A stretch of DNA of 64,000 bases from positions 1-64,000 of the IMG/VR virus record IMGVR_UViG_3300033148_000573. One strand, written 5' to 3'. A program made the position numbers and the translations under genes. This DNA comes from a virus. Of the stretch, positions 55,901-63,934 are shown one piece after another (the first letter of the stretch is position 1; each line of letters starts with the position of its first letter). The notes under the pieces are model-generated. The model was not told the DNA's origin. It searched no databases and was given only the letters and a program-made list of their open reading frames with translations.

Positions 55901-56003
55901 CTGGGCTATCATTTCTATACCCATCTACAGATATATATTGTGTTATATCTATTAAGAACTCATTTGGTCCTCCTGGTAATCCTATGCTCTTTCTTTTTCC
56001 CAT
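49920..56003 (-). CDS. Multi-enzyme cell-wall-degrading virion protein (2027 residues)
   Basis: Several enzyme modules in one chain. An N-terminal virion module (QGARKNPDGSESTHLMATET ... GELIDFGADKEAAIKFGEGSW) is followed by a gluzincin-like metalloprotease, HEVGH (H287, E288, H291), with a possible third ligand in LEDRAIQIYKNL. Next is a lytic transglycosylase domain, with catalytic Glu in AFVESNLNPKAKSSAGYMGL (E1101) and AAYNWGRG. Then come two LysM repeats (TVKSGDNLTRIADKYGTTVD and DVKSGDTLGRIATKYGTTVR, about 1318-1416) and a YkuD L,D-transpeptidase domain, AIHGPTKG (H1575) and SNGCVN (S1596, C1599). A C-terminal lysozyme-like domain has GNESNFGD (E1760) and SVGLTQLRW. It probably cuts peptidoglycan during DNA entry. 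Start overlaps the muzzle stop by one base. Confidence 0.88.
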   Translation of the reverse strand: MGKRKSIGLPGGPNEFLIDITQYISVDGYRNDSPDKTNPVNFIPSGNISMKDVDFPIMGVDNLGNSQMMMPENEYQFPGDMVMETPMAQNGIEVPKRQGARKNPDGSESTHLMATETLDGKNWFSFPTLFQDPDGTWVDMSNKPWKEAYEEAKRRGELIDFGADKEAAIKFGEGSWKPKFQLRGEVNDIKGVVPNQESVDNSFQRQWLDSPMYKKILANEVGPNDDAEFITNSRIGNLQNVPIIVNPNTHEDEGVGATSWSKNGELEFFKPSHTDHEGHVYENTFEHEVGHSGDRVGKDTLKRYKDNLSIGDKIALANASLSTRPSSVVLPNYVALANQAYNYITGQETNDLEDRAIQIYKNLNSDRLIPQKTIKRFEDERVNIEGYDDGNPIINNIDIASYGTYDADGNPIVAFNRDGSVKEGQIEIERSPWGDYVSDPTEARTRLNTIRSAAKDLGIYDPMTEPLTREKFQQIIDRTSELNRGESDGYNPLMQLQDVYSNDEIFNQLNEISSADDSKDKSRYAQSGLEVLNRFYTPDENVNIRYNEDDVYESIFDPRVREKQLENDAARKAYQIELNKRNQSIADIEKAKELYKDVWYNQYKDTTFNTVKERENWQENNPDWQNAIQTLGKYGKAKVGANPGVSNKSNLKHIPYFDPAADLSDQYPEMPVLKLPHDIKYNLSDLPSDVDESVFRQWINKYYPDYAENNKIDSFTSIKNNDTIKSAWYELGHQFIEKPELKPLQKLMSDFDMNDKPPLSEPVKKSKSQLVSIKTGDGRIIVRDISTGGTIGIYDSEEKAKLAMSGVDNEDIIDYYGPSKWKPNSKQIDTQQRINKLYQRGGNTLDDAVIPVLKGAAEKADSFNDWLGKKTKDILNPELDLETRFKIFQEVRPESYPGFGSITKEAFGAIGNALGITEPTKPLFDSDGDYDFSEEAWARALGLNPKEKYIQKQTEYSPTNSKEEGVQYYKISDDILDRESMISDFKDLPIGYKETVDGLAGYMKEDYWSKTEDGSDGKVTPEQFMNIDPLQNFQVEVGYDKAKDQKYLSIYDKYDFNSIANAAIKPYEFYDRIYIPKDSDKKVENKNSINPNLLYKQAFVESNLNPKAKSSAGYMGLGQIGDSLIADYKKAKNVKEIDPYDPEQNHDVQEWSMNELYNSSFINKENQDQDVRLIKTLAAYNWGRGNTRDLLNELKEEGLDIYNDVQWVSRLPKETQDYIDMILFDKNTEGRPNVQENFLKTTTDEAYDYYKQLYKYQDDLPEKQFAGPVRENEQEGYDYSQLWMPSNYVEELPELNSSFVGPLREPEKQNEKPKEELNIYTVKSGDNLTRIADKYGTTVDEIAELNDIANPSKISINQEIKLPKSKTKYAFYDVKSGDTLGRIATKYGTTVRKLAQENDISNINEIFVNQELRIPQDSYEPVDEIEETWQDVELLDQDRRNINDSSDEDIIKKSQMVNDPNGHYVIVNKKTKRLEVWRGGKPVLDFEVLTGANEGDALTVTKMWDLNNDGQITDEDKRNGKWIPNWSAGNKNTGAGKYYIKESYADSPDKYGGKGVPSFNLYTDGTDIDVATAIHGPTKGRKGLFDDGNIDNNRASNGCVNGQCSDLQALYDLGMPAGTAVYILPEDEGNNFQWVDGQAVLKMSKDNREKYASNYIDSKGSEQTQQGSNYTVNTLNYQPIRPVFDQQAFEEDVYNETGGLKSVGNFFTSDTSDKEEQENSTKPFINALVNNKKQIMQEAGIPSDVYNDIARIAFGIYGNESNFGDTHSKSGNLLRGANKYVADLNKKGQLPVVGSTNLLPTVTSSPDVFKKYEGFTLDTTNQLSNVSPLLAIAAQSSNINLPTYSKSAQEDYNSVGLTQLRWENIAKEDKNLPENKKQINILKKFGITSNKDLLDPEKAAIATVLRLAFLANNREGVDRNDLFNTLPKHWGGSSKDDGKTYTEGVKKNAKYLKFQQLGKYMPDYKIGGEKKKLQMYKDYMDGIYDGTNEEAKAKSIYDKLNRKHYKDAKELGNMSPPNYILTHLYKA

Positions 56004-59000
56004 TATCTTTGTGATAGTAAAAGTTTAGTATTATTAAGTCTAAGCAGCATTTTTCTGTTGCCTGATACATTCCTACGTAAAATAACATTATTAGAGTAGT
56101 GTCTAAACTTCTTACGTTCCGTTTGACTTTTACCGTAATTAATGTTAGTTTGATTTAAAGGTCTAATATATCCATTACATGATGTGTCAAATATTGGTTG
56201 TTCTGCATTTGTAAACTCACCTCTATCATTAGTCACATCCCAGAATTGATTAAATCTAAATTTATGTTCTACTTTAGAAACTAGTATTTGTATACCATTA
56301 AATCCAATAGAAGGAAAATCTAAATTAGTCCAAGGGCTGTTAACCGGTTGTGGATTTAGTAATAGTAAACCTGATGTTTGATCATTATTATAAATAATAG
56401 AAGCATCAAAGTTAAAATCTAAATCTTCCCATTTATCTCCACCACACATGTTGTATTGTGGATCTCCTTTATATACATAAGTTTCTAATTGATATTCAAA
56501 ACTTCTTATGGTATTAACCGCTTGTCCAGTATTAGATATCAAATCTATTTCCCATGGGTAGTCTTCACCATAATAATTTGCAAAAGAGTCACATCTTACA
56601 TTGTGTCTCCAAAAACCACCCACTTTATAATTAGGCTGTAAAGAATCATAATAAAAATAGTTACACTGCTTAGGGTTTGATTGAACAAAATCTGGATTTC
56701 CAATCTGATAAAGTAAAGGTGGTGTATCTGGACATTCACCTGTCTCAGTTAAAACAGAACCCGGTACAGTAGAAGGTGGACATTCACATGTAACTTTCCT
56801 ACATATCGGTCTTTCATTTTCTAGATCACTACATGTTCCACTAGCCTGATCATATACATTTCCATTTGATGCATCTGGATAAACTAATGTATATCCTGTT
56901 GGACATTCACAAACAAAATCACTACCACATATACTTGATGTTATTTCTTGAGCAACAACATCCCAATTAGAAATAGGATAATTTGCATTTATATTAGATT
57001 GAATCCCATATATATAAGCACTAGTTGTTGATCCAGCTGTACCACTAGTTATAGTAATATTTTGACCATATTGACAAACTATATTGTTTAAAGCTGCACT
57101 TTGAGGTTGACCGGGTCCTCCTGGATAAGGTGAATTAACTCCACAAAATACAGTATACATAAATTGAAAATTAGGAGCAGCATTACTTACTGTTTGAATT
57201 GTTGGAGATTGCAAATTACATTGAGGACCTGGGTTATTACCAGTATCTGTAACAGTAATAACAATTCTTCTATAGCTTGGATCATTTTGTCTTGCTGGAT
57301 AATTTGCTGCTAAACTTGATGATCCCGTTTGTTGAGCTAAACTAATTGCCTGGTTCATACCTGCAGCTGTTGCAGTGTTACCACCATACCAATTATTTAT
57401 GTACCAAGTTTGTACATTAGCAGAACTAACATTATCTGACATTGAAACAGGGCTAATAAATGCTCCATTTCCAGTTGTCCAACTTCTTTGTTGATTATTA
57501 CCAGACCAACTTGTAAAACCAATTTGCATAGAACCTCCGTTTAATGCATTTTGTATTTCTGGTTGATCAACAAAAGACATCACCCATTGTAACTGTGCAA
57601 AAGCTCTAGTCCCATTGTTTTGTGGGTTACCCGTACTACCAGAAGTATCCATTGCTACTACAATATCAATAAGACATGCTTGAGGACCTCCCGATATAAT
57701 TGAGTCACGGTTATCTACAATAACTTCTGCAAGTTCTGTTGTATTAATTCCTATTTCACATAAACCTGTACTAGGATTAAAATTATAACCCGGAGGACAT
57801 TGCGGAACAGTTGTCTCAACAGTCTTTGTAGTAAAGAAGTGATTTATACTTGGTAAAGCTAACTCAGGATGCCAATCATGAAAAGATATCCATGCTTTAG
57901 ATTTTGGGTCATAACTAATAGTCCATGAACAATCATCAAAATATATTGGATCACCAATATCAATACTTACTGGCACTCTTGCCTCACCTCTTATCTCTAT
58001 TGGTCTAACTGGTCTATCAACAAATGTTGCTTGACCAATATAATCAGGTTTTAATTGATAATCTTTTTTCATAAAGTAGACTACATCATCTACTGAATCA
58101 TACATTACTTGACATCCTACTCCTGCTACAGGATTATCTGTCCATTGTGTATTTTCTGAACTTGGAAATTGTTTTATAAATCTAGAAGGTAAATATTTAG
58201 CAAACCACCATTTCATTCCGTTATTAGATATAGGATCTAAACCTTTACCTCCATACTGAAATATTTTACCTTGTTGTTGAGATATAAAGAATAATCCAAG
58301 TGGTGTATTAATAACACCTCTTAAACTCTCACATGAACCATATTCATTTGATATGTCTGCATTAGCTACATTTTGAAACGGTTGACTAAATAAACCTCCA
58401 TCACCTATAGTAAGCTTTGTATCTAATTGAGTTTTCAGTGTATCAAGACCCTGAAACATTTGTGGAGATAAGTATGGGAAAAATACTAATGCACCACTTT
58501 TGTTTATAGGTTTAATTACACTTACTTCATTTTTAAAATCTTTGTAATTGTTATTTAAAAATACTCTCCAATAATCTCTTTTTGATTCTTCTTGCGCTTG
58601 TAATGAATAAATTAATCTTTTTGGATAACTAACAAAACAATTTGCTGCAACATAGGGATCATAATCTCTAGGTTGAATTTGACCAAAAGATGACATTTGA
58701 GTAGGGAATCTACTTGGACTTAATGATTCATCATACTTGTAAAAATTATCATCTTTTTCTATTCTTGCATGAAAGAGCTCATTTAAATCATTATAATCAT
58801 ATACATTATAGATTCTTTTTTTAGGTTCATCTTCCCAATCTCTTTGATCTAAATTTACTTCTGATTCAACATAAAAATCTAAGATTCCATTTACATGAGA
58901 ATAAATATATGCAAATGCCATAGACAATGCAGGATTAGGATCACTACCATTATTAAATATACTACCCCAAGAGGTGTTTGTTGAATTACTTGTTCTATCT

Positions 59001-62000
59001 AAATAAAATAAATCATTTGGCATCAATGCTGTAGCAGCATTTGAACTACCTAATCCAAGAGTAACAAACTTTTGTGCTAAAGGTGTTAAATCAAATCTTT
59101 GTGAGTTTAACCAGTATCTTGGATATGGTATATTTACATATAATGAATAATCAAAAGTATAACCATCAGGTTGACCTAATAAAAATCTTGTAAAAATAGG
59201 CATTATGGTTTTTTCAGTATATCTACCTATAAATGTGTCTCCACTAAAAATTGGATCACTAGTATACATATATTGATTTGGTAATGTTGAATCTAACAAT
59301 TGAATGCAAGATCTCATTGGTATTTGTTTTATACCATCTAGTTGACCATACTGATTATCAAAATTAAATTTAAGAGCACCATAGTATGCAGATATATTAC
59401 TTTTTCTTGCTTGTTTATATTTTTGAAAATATGAGTTACTATGTGGTGCAGGGTTTGAGTTTTGATATACTCCAGCTGAGCTTAATGATACATCTAATGA
59501 TCCACCTATAGTATATCTTGATTTATCTTTTACATCAGGATCAGTAAGACTTTTTTCTAAACTTACAGCTACTGTAGAAGGTCTAAATAAATTATTAATT
59601 TTATAGTTACCATTATCAAATGTCTGAAATGATTGTCCAATATAGTTAGAGTCTGAATTTTTAATTCTCCATAAACCATTTGTTTGCTTATTAAAATTAC
59701 TAAAGAACCCAAATGAATTGTGTTTTAAGACAAAACTATTTGATGACTGCATGTTATATATTAGCTCTAAAAACTCATTACCTCCAGCTGCTATATTAGC
59801 TTTAGAAGTTTGAGCTGACATCCATATTTTTAAAAATATAGGTATTGATGAAAAGTTGTTATCTGATGTCCATGCTATTTCTTCACTACCACCACGCATA
59901 CCTGGCAAATTACCTATAGCTTGTGATAAACCCATCTGAATTTTTTCAGTAGCATAATTAGCAGCACCACCCACCCATAAGTCTGCTACACCAGTAGCTG
60001 AATCTAATAAAGCTTCAAGAAGTACTGATATAACTGATTGACCAGTATTAGCAGCAACATTTGCTAAAGAATATGCTGCTTGTGCAAAACCTGGTTGATT
60101 ACCAATACCAGCTAATCCTCCAAAGGATCCTGACTGTGATGTCATATTACCAGCAGCACCAACCCTTCTAACATTTTTAGTACCCCTTACTTGTCTTATT
60201 GCATAACCTAATCCTATAACTCCAGATATTATAGCTGCACCATTTCTTAATAATTTAAATTGAGGATGATCCTCGGATGGTTGAAATGTTCCACTTGCAC
60301 TACCTGATAACTGACCGTATATTTTAGTTTCATATGCATTCAAAAAAGGTTTAGTAAACATAAGCTCTGGTGAAGAAAAAGTAAAAACTTTTCTTGAATA
60401 TCCACTTGGCTCACCATTAATATCTGGTTCATCTCCTAATGCTTTATAATCATCTAATGATTCACCAAATGAATGAACACCGTCAGTTCTATTTAGTATA
60501 TTATTTCCGCCTTTATGGAAATATACATCTGGTCTTAAATCATTATATGGATAATTAGGATATAAACCTTGTACATCTCCACCAATTAAATTTTCTGCAT
60601 TTGGTACAGTATACTTACGCATGTTTCTAAATAAACCTTTTCCTAAAATAGATTTTGCACCTAATCTAGATCCACGTAGTATTTCATAACCAACTACATT
60701 TTCTATGTAAGATCCATCATTATATTTAGGTCTCCCAATATTGCTAAACTCAACCCCTAGTATATTTATTTCGTCTCCATTTGAGCTTGTTAAATGCAAT
60801 GGAGAAGTATTACCTCCTATTGATTCATCAGGCATTTTATGATGCCTTATTGGTTTACCACATAAGTCACCCCATATATCTGGTCTATTTGATGGATAAA
60901 GTTCTGTTGATTCCCAATACCCCATTTCACCTCTACCAGTAATTTTAGTTTCATCAGGTAAAGCGGTTATTGCAGTAGAAGTAATTGAAGCTGTATTGTA
61001 TACTTTAAAAAGAGGATCTCCAGTTGGGTTTAGTACATTATTACCATTTATAATTTCGTTCTCCATTGTCCCATTATACATTTCAGGTGCTCTACCTGGT
61101 ATATGATATGATGAAGATCTTTCTCCTGTGTTATATATCCATCTTATAAAGAATGCATATTGTTCATCACGCAATAACCCTGTTCTATTACCGCCTTTAG
61201 AATAATATGTAGATGGTACAGAATTAATTACCCAATTTGTTTTTATTTCATTTGCAATAGGTTGATAATTAAAATCAAATTGTTCTGTTGGTCCTTGTCT
61301 TATTAACCAATCATTAACCACAAACATAGATTCAGACTTTTCATAAGCTGGACTTCTAAGAGGTATCAATTTTAAATCTATAGCTGATAATGACTCGTCT
61401 ATAAAGTCAATGTTTATTGTGCTTACTTGAGTACTATATAAACCAATTCTTTTTGCTGAGGTTTGCCCTTGATTTCTTCTTAATATAACTAACTCAAAAT
61501 AATCATAGTCTAAATCTAAATTAGAAAAATTTATGTCCAATGATCCTCCAGTTCCTTCATGATTCCATAGTGTCTGAATATTAGATATACCTATATAATC
61601 AGTTACTCTTTGTTCATTTTCTGTATAGCCTACAAAAACTTGATAAGCACCATTAGCCAACATTCCGCCATCAATAGACTTTTCTAAAGTAATGCAGGGT
61701 GTATCTAAAAGAGGTGCTAACCTTATTTGCTCACAGTCTAATGATTTTGGTTCAATAATTTCATATTCTACACAGTCAGAACCATCTATATCTGGACCAG
61801 ATATTTGAATTTTTTTCCAAGGTATATCATCTATATTTAGAGCTCTTGATGGATTGTTTGCATCATCCCAATATACTTCCCATGTACAATCAAAATTTTC
61901 TTTTGCTGCACCAACAATTAAATGCTTTTTACTAAAGTTTAAACAAGGATCATTAACTAATGTAGTATACTTACATTCGCTGTCATCAAATCTACCTATT

Positions 62001-62290
62001 TCAGAACTAACGTTATCTGTAGAAAATACAACCCATTCATCACCATATCTATGTATAGCACCTATAACAGTATAAGGTATGACACCACATGATAAATTTG
62101 AAGGCTCATTACCAATCATTCCTAGATCACCATCTTCAGAATTATTAGCTGCATTTCTTGCATGCCACCATGCTTGTTGTCCTTCAAATGAAGGAGCAAC
62201 ATCTTTGTTCATCCCTTTAGTAAACGTATTTATATTTACTGATGATGAACCAGAACTTTGTGGTTGAGATGGATTTTTCTTTTTAGCCAT
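56003..62290 (-). CDS. crAss-type tail muzzle/stabilisation protein with vWA domain (2095 residues)
   Basis: The N-terminus NINTFTKGMNKDVAPSFEG and the beta-propeller-like blocks after it are those of the large tail stabilisation/muzzle protein of crAss-like phages (gp44 of crAss001 is my model). The body is beta-rich with many Y, N, P and S residues. Near the C-terminus a von Willebrand A domain is inserted, with MIDAS AMDTSGST (D1548, S1550, S1552), GGNTATAAGMNQAI and TVTDTGNN. It is flanked by cysteine-rich EGF-like units (CPPGYNFNPSTGLCE, CECPTGYTLVYP...GTC, CECPPSTVPG...GEC). The last 150 residues are beta-rich again. The vWA and cysteine-rich modules suggest protein or surface binding, perhaps receptor contact or docking of fibres. 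Confidence 0.85.
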   Translation of the reverse strand: MAKKKNPSQPQSSGSSSVNINTFTKGMNKDVAPSFEGQQAWWHARNAANNSEDGDLGMIGNEPSNLSCGVIPYTVIGAIHRYGDEWVVFSTDNVSSEIGRFDDSECKYTTLVNDPCLNFSKKHLIVGAAKENFDCTWEVYWDDANNPSRALNIDDIPWKKIQISGPDIDGSDCVEYEIIEPKSLDCEQIRLAPLLDTPCITLEKSIDGGMLANGAYQVFVGYTENEQRVTDYIGISNIQTLWNHEGTGGSLDINFSNLDLDYDYFELVILRRNQGQTSAKRIGLYSTQVSTINIDFIDESLSAIDLKLIPLRSPAYEKSESMFVVNDWLIRQGPTEQFDFNYQPIANEIKTNWVINSVPSTYYSKGGNRTGLLRDEQYAFFIRWIYNTGERSSSYHIPGRAPEMYNGTMENEIINGNNVLNPTGDPLFKVYNTASITSTAITALPDETKITGRGEMGYWESTELYPSNRPDIWGDLCGKPIRHHKMPDESIGGNTSPLHLTSSNGDEINILGVEFSNIGRPKYNDGSYIENVVGYEILRGSRLGAKSILGKGLFRNMRKYTVPNAENLIGGDVQGLYPNYPYNDLRPDVYFHKGGNNILNRTDGVHSFGESLDDYKALGDEPDINGEPSGYSRKVFTFSSPELMFTKPFLNAYETKIYGQLSGSASGTFQPSEDHPQFKLLRNGAAIISGVIGLGYAIRQVRGTKNVRRVGAAGNMTSQSGSFGGLAGIGNQPGFAQAAYSLANVAANTGQSVISVLLEALLDSATGVADLWVGGAANYATEKIQMGLSQAIGNLPGMRGGSEEIAWTSDNNFSSIPIFLKIWMSAQTSKANIAAGGNEFLELIYNMQSSNSFVLKHNSFGFFSNFNKQTNGLWRIKNSDSNYIGQSFQTFDNGNYKINNLFRPSTVAVSLEKSLTDPDVKDKSRYTIGGSLDVSLSSAGVYQNSNPAPHSNSYFQKYKQARKSNISAYYGALKFNFDNQYGQLDGIKQIPMRSCIQLLDSTLPNQYMYTSDPIFSGDTFIGRYTEKTIMPIFTRFLLGQPDGYTFDYSLYVNIPYPRYWLNSQRFDLTPLAQKFVTLGLGSSNAATALMPNDLFYLDRTSNSTNTSWGSIFNNGSDPNPALSMAFAYIYSHVNGILDFYVESEVNLDQRDWEDEPKKRIYNVYDYNDLNELFHARIEKDDNFYKYDESLSPSRFPTQMSSFGQIQPRDYDPYVAANCFVSYPKRLIYSLQAQEESKRDYWRVFLNNNYKDFKNEVSVIKPINKSGALVFFPYLSPQMFQGLDTLKTQLDTKLTIGDGGLFSQPFQNVANADISNEYGSCESLRGVINTPLGLFFISQQQGKIFQYGGKGLDPISNNGMKWWFAKYLPSRFIKQFPSSENTQWTDNPVAGVGCQVMYDSVDDVVYFMKKDYQLKPDYIGQATFVDRPVRPIEIRGEARVPVSIDIGDPIYFDDCSWTISYDPKSKAWISFHDWHPELALPSINHFFTTKTVETTVPQCPPGYNFNPSTGLCEIGINTTELAEVIVDNRDSIISGGPQACLIDIVVAMDTSGSTGNPQNNGTRAFAQLQWVMSFVDQPEIQNALNGGSMQIGFTSWSGNNQQRSWTTGNGAFISPVSMSDNVSSANVQTWYINNWYGGNTATAAGMNQAISLAQQTGSSSLAANYPARQNDPSYRRIVITVTDTGNNPGPQCNLQSPTIQTVSNAAPNFQFMYTVFCGVNSPYPGGPGQPQSAALNNIVCQYGQNITITSGTAGSTTSAYIYGIQSNINANYPISNWDVVAQEITSSICGSDFVCECPTGYTLVYPDASNGNVYDQASGTCSDLENERPICRKVTCECPPSTVPGSVLTETGECPDTPPLLYQIGNPDFVQSNPKQCNYFYYDSLQPNYKVGGFWRHNVRCDSFANYYGEDYPWEIDLISNTGQAVNTIRSFEYQLETYVYKGDPQYNMCGGDKWEDLDFNFDASIIYNNDQTSGLLLLNPQPVNSPWTNLDFPSIGFNGIQILVSKVEHKFRFNQFWDVTNDRGEFTNAEQPIFDTSCNGYIRPLNQTNINYGKSQTERKKFRHYSNNVILRRNVSGNRKMLLRLNNTKLLLSQR

Positions 62291-62304
62291 AATATATTAT
62301 CTAT

Positions 62305-63243
62305 TTAGCAAGTTGGGCATGAACTAGATGATGTAGTAGGCGCAGCTACTACTTGTGGATTAGCTGGTGCATAACTTAAAAACATATTATAATAATTATG
62401 ATATTGTGCTCTTCTATTCATATTCCACACTTTTCTCATTTCTTGGAAGTTTGGTGTATTAACAAATCCTAATGCATTATTTCTTGCACCTCTTAATCTG
62501 CCTTCTACAAGTTGCAACTGCTGAGATACATTTTCACCATTCCAAACCATATTTTCTAATATTCTTTGTTTTATTGCATACTCATAATATTCATTGCAAT
62601 AGGGTTGATCTAAAACTAATAAATCTCCCTCTGCATTTTCCATAGCACCTTGATAACTTAAATACACTTTCCCTGTTGTAAAAGTAGTTACCAAAAACCC
62701 ATCTTTTATTTCTGCTATATCTAATGCTTGTGCACCTAAACTTGGACAATAACAAACTTTATCATTTACATCTTTTATTCTTAATTCAGTCCATGTTGTA
62801 AAACTTCTGAATTGTCCACCACCAATTCTTTGTACTAGTTGATATTCATTCTTATTATCACATGTTTTAACTACACATACATCTTTACATGTATCACTGT
62901 CTTTACATGGTTCAGCATCATTAGGTGCTGGGACATAGGGTACATCATTAAAGGTTTCAACGTGAGTACCAGATGGCATAGAGTTATTTACAGTATATTC
63001 CCCACATCTAAATGCATAATTTAAATATTGAAAATCAAAAGGTAATTGACCTCTTCCATGTTCTATATCTATAATAACTTCTTTAGTTCTATGAATGCGT
63101 AAACCTAAATCATAATTAACTCTTTGTGCAACTTTAATTAGTTGAGCAGGTTCTATCATTCCTTCTAACGCATACGTAGAAAAATCAATAGATACGTCTT
63201 CCATCAATTGACTAAATGTTCTATATTTTTGTGATACCCCCAT
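62305..63243 (-). CDS. Tail ring/connector-like protein (312 residues)
   Basis: Begins MGVSQKYRTFSQLMEDVSID and FSTYALEGMIEPAQLIKVAQ, then RVNYDLGLRIHRTKEVIIDI, the helical opening typical of the ring proteins at the head-tail joint of crAss-like phages. The centre is beta-rich with cysteines (CKDSDTCKDVCVVKTC), and the C-terminus is helical with an MNRRAQYHNYYNMFLSY segment and a C-rich end (SSSSCPTC). It lies 14 bases before the muzzle gene, as expected for a tail ring gene. The exact ring position cannot be told from the sequence. Confidence 0.7.
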   Translation of the reverse strand: MGVSQKYRTFSQLMEDVSIDFSTYALEGMIEPAQLIKVAQRVNYDLGLRIHRTKEVIIDIEHGRGQLPFDFQYLNYAFRCGEYTVNNSMPSGTHVETFNDVPYVPAPNDAEPCKDSDTCKDVCVVKTCDNKNEYQLVQRIGGGQFRSFTTWTELRIKDVNDKVCYCPSLGAQALDIAEIKDGFLVTTFTTGKVYLSYQGAMENAEGDLLVLDQPYCNEYYEYAIKQRILENMVWNGENVSQQLQLVEGRLRGARNNALGFVNTPNFQEMRKVWNMNRRAQYHNYYNMFLSYAPANPQVVAAPTTSSSSCPTC

Positions 63244-63254
63244 TATTATAATTT

Positions 63255-63929
63255 TTAAGTTCTTGCTAGATTGCGTTTATTATCTGAGTCTTCAGATGGT
63301 ATTTTTAATGTACCTGACATAGTAGCAATAACTTGACTTTCTATTTCTGCAAACAATGCTTCTGGTATATATATTTCTTGTTCATATCTTGGAGTACAAT
63401 CATCTTCAGTATCACAATTCCATTTTGTAATATCTGAATCAAATACACCTTCTACTTTTATTGCATCCCACTCAATGTTTGGACAATAAATATATCCATC
63501 TAACCACCAAAAGTATTTTGTCTTATTATATTTAAATGAAGTTGATTTTGTTAATGAAGTATATGTACCCGGTTGAGTTCCTTGTAATTCTTGTGATCCA
63601 TCTATTGAACTAATAGTACGGATTAGTGGACCCCAATAGCCTTCAAACATTGACGGCAATCTCACCTTTGTACGTTTTATTGTACATCCACTTTGTATAC
63701 CAGCACAATGTGCTTCTACTTTATCTACATCTATTAATTCTACATATGGTAATGTTTTCCATACTGAATTAAACTTTAATAACTTATTAGCATAGTCTTG
63801 TCTTCTCATTAAAAACTGAGCATATTTTTCTATTAAGCTGTATATATATCTATCAGTAACAAAGGCATCTTGAACTCCTGCTTTTACTTGACCTCTTATT
63901 CTAGATATTGTTTCTGCTATTGTTGACAT
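63255..63929 (-). CDS. Tail ring/head-tail connector-like protein (224 residues)
   Basis: Begins MSTIAETISRIRGQVKAGVQ and continues with DAFVTDRYIYSLIEKYAQFL, helices like the N-terminus of small connector proteins that bind portal or ring proteins. The middle is beta-rich with six cysteines (AHCAGIQSGCTIKRTK; IYCPNIEW; KWNCDTEDDCTPRYEQ), and the C-terminus is a helix (IPEALFAEIESQVIATMSG). Together with the gene at 62305-63243 it resembles the ring protein pair upstream of the muzzle in crAss-like phages. It follows by 5 bases the end of the partial gene at the window edge. Confidence 0.7.
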   Translation of the reverse strand: MSTIAETISRIRGQVKAGVQDAFVTDRYIYSLIEKYAQFLMRRQDYANKLLKFNSVWKTLPYVELIDVDKVEAHCAGIQSGCTIKRTKVRLPSMFEGYWGPLIRTISSIDGSQELQGTQPGTYTSLTKSTSFKYNKTKYFWWLDGYIYCPNIEWDAIKVEGVFDSDITKWNCDTEDDCTPRYEQEIYIPEALFAEIESQVIATMSGTLKIPSEDSDNKRNLART

Positions 63930-63934
63930 GTCTT

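Noticed and set aside
11229-56003. Many long antisense frames inside the giant genes and fibre gene (for example 12102-12560 and 33484-33996 on the plus strand)
   Set aside because: They lie fully opposite well-supported protein genes, have low-complexity S/L/F-rich translations produced by the opposite strand's codon pattern, and lack leaders or conserved motifs.
20943-62290. Stop-codon reassignment (TAG or TGA read as amino acid), known in some crAss-like phages
   Set aside because: The giant genes run up to 4607 codons without any in-frame stop under the standard code, and TAA, TAG and TGA all end genes at sensible places.
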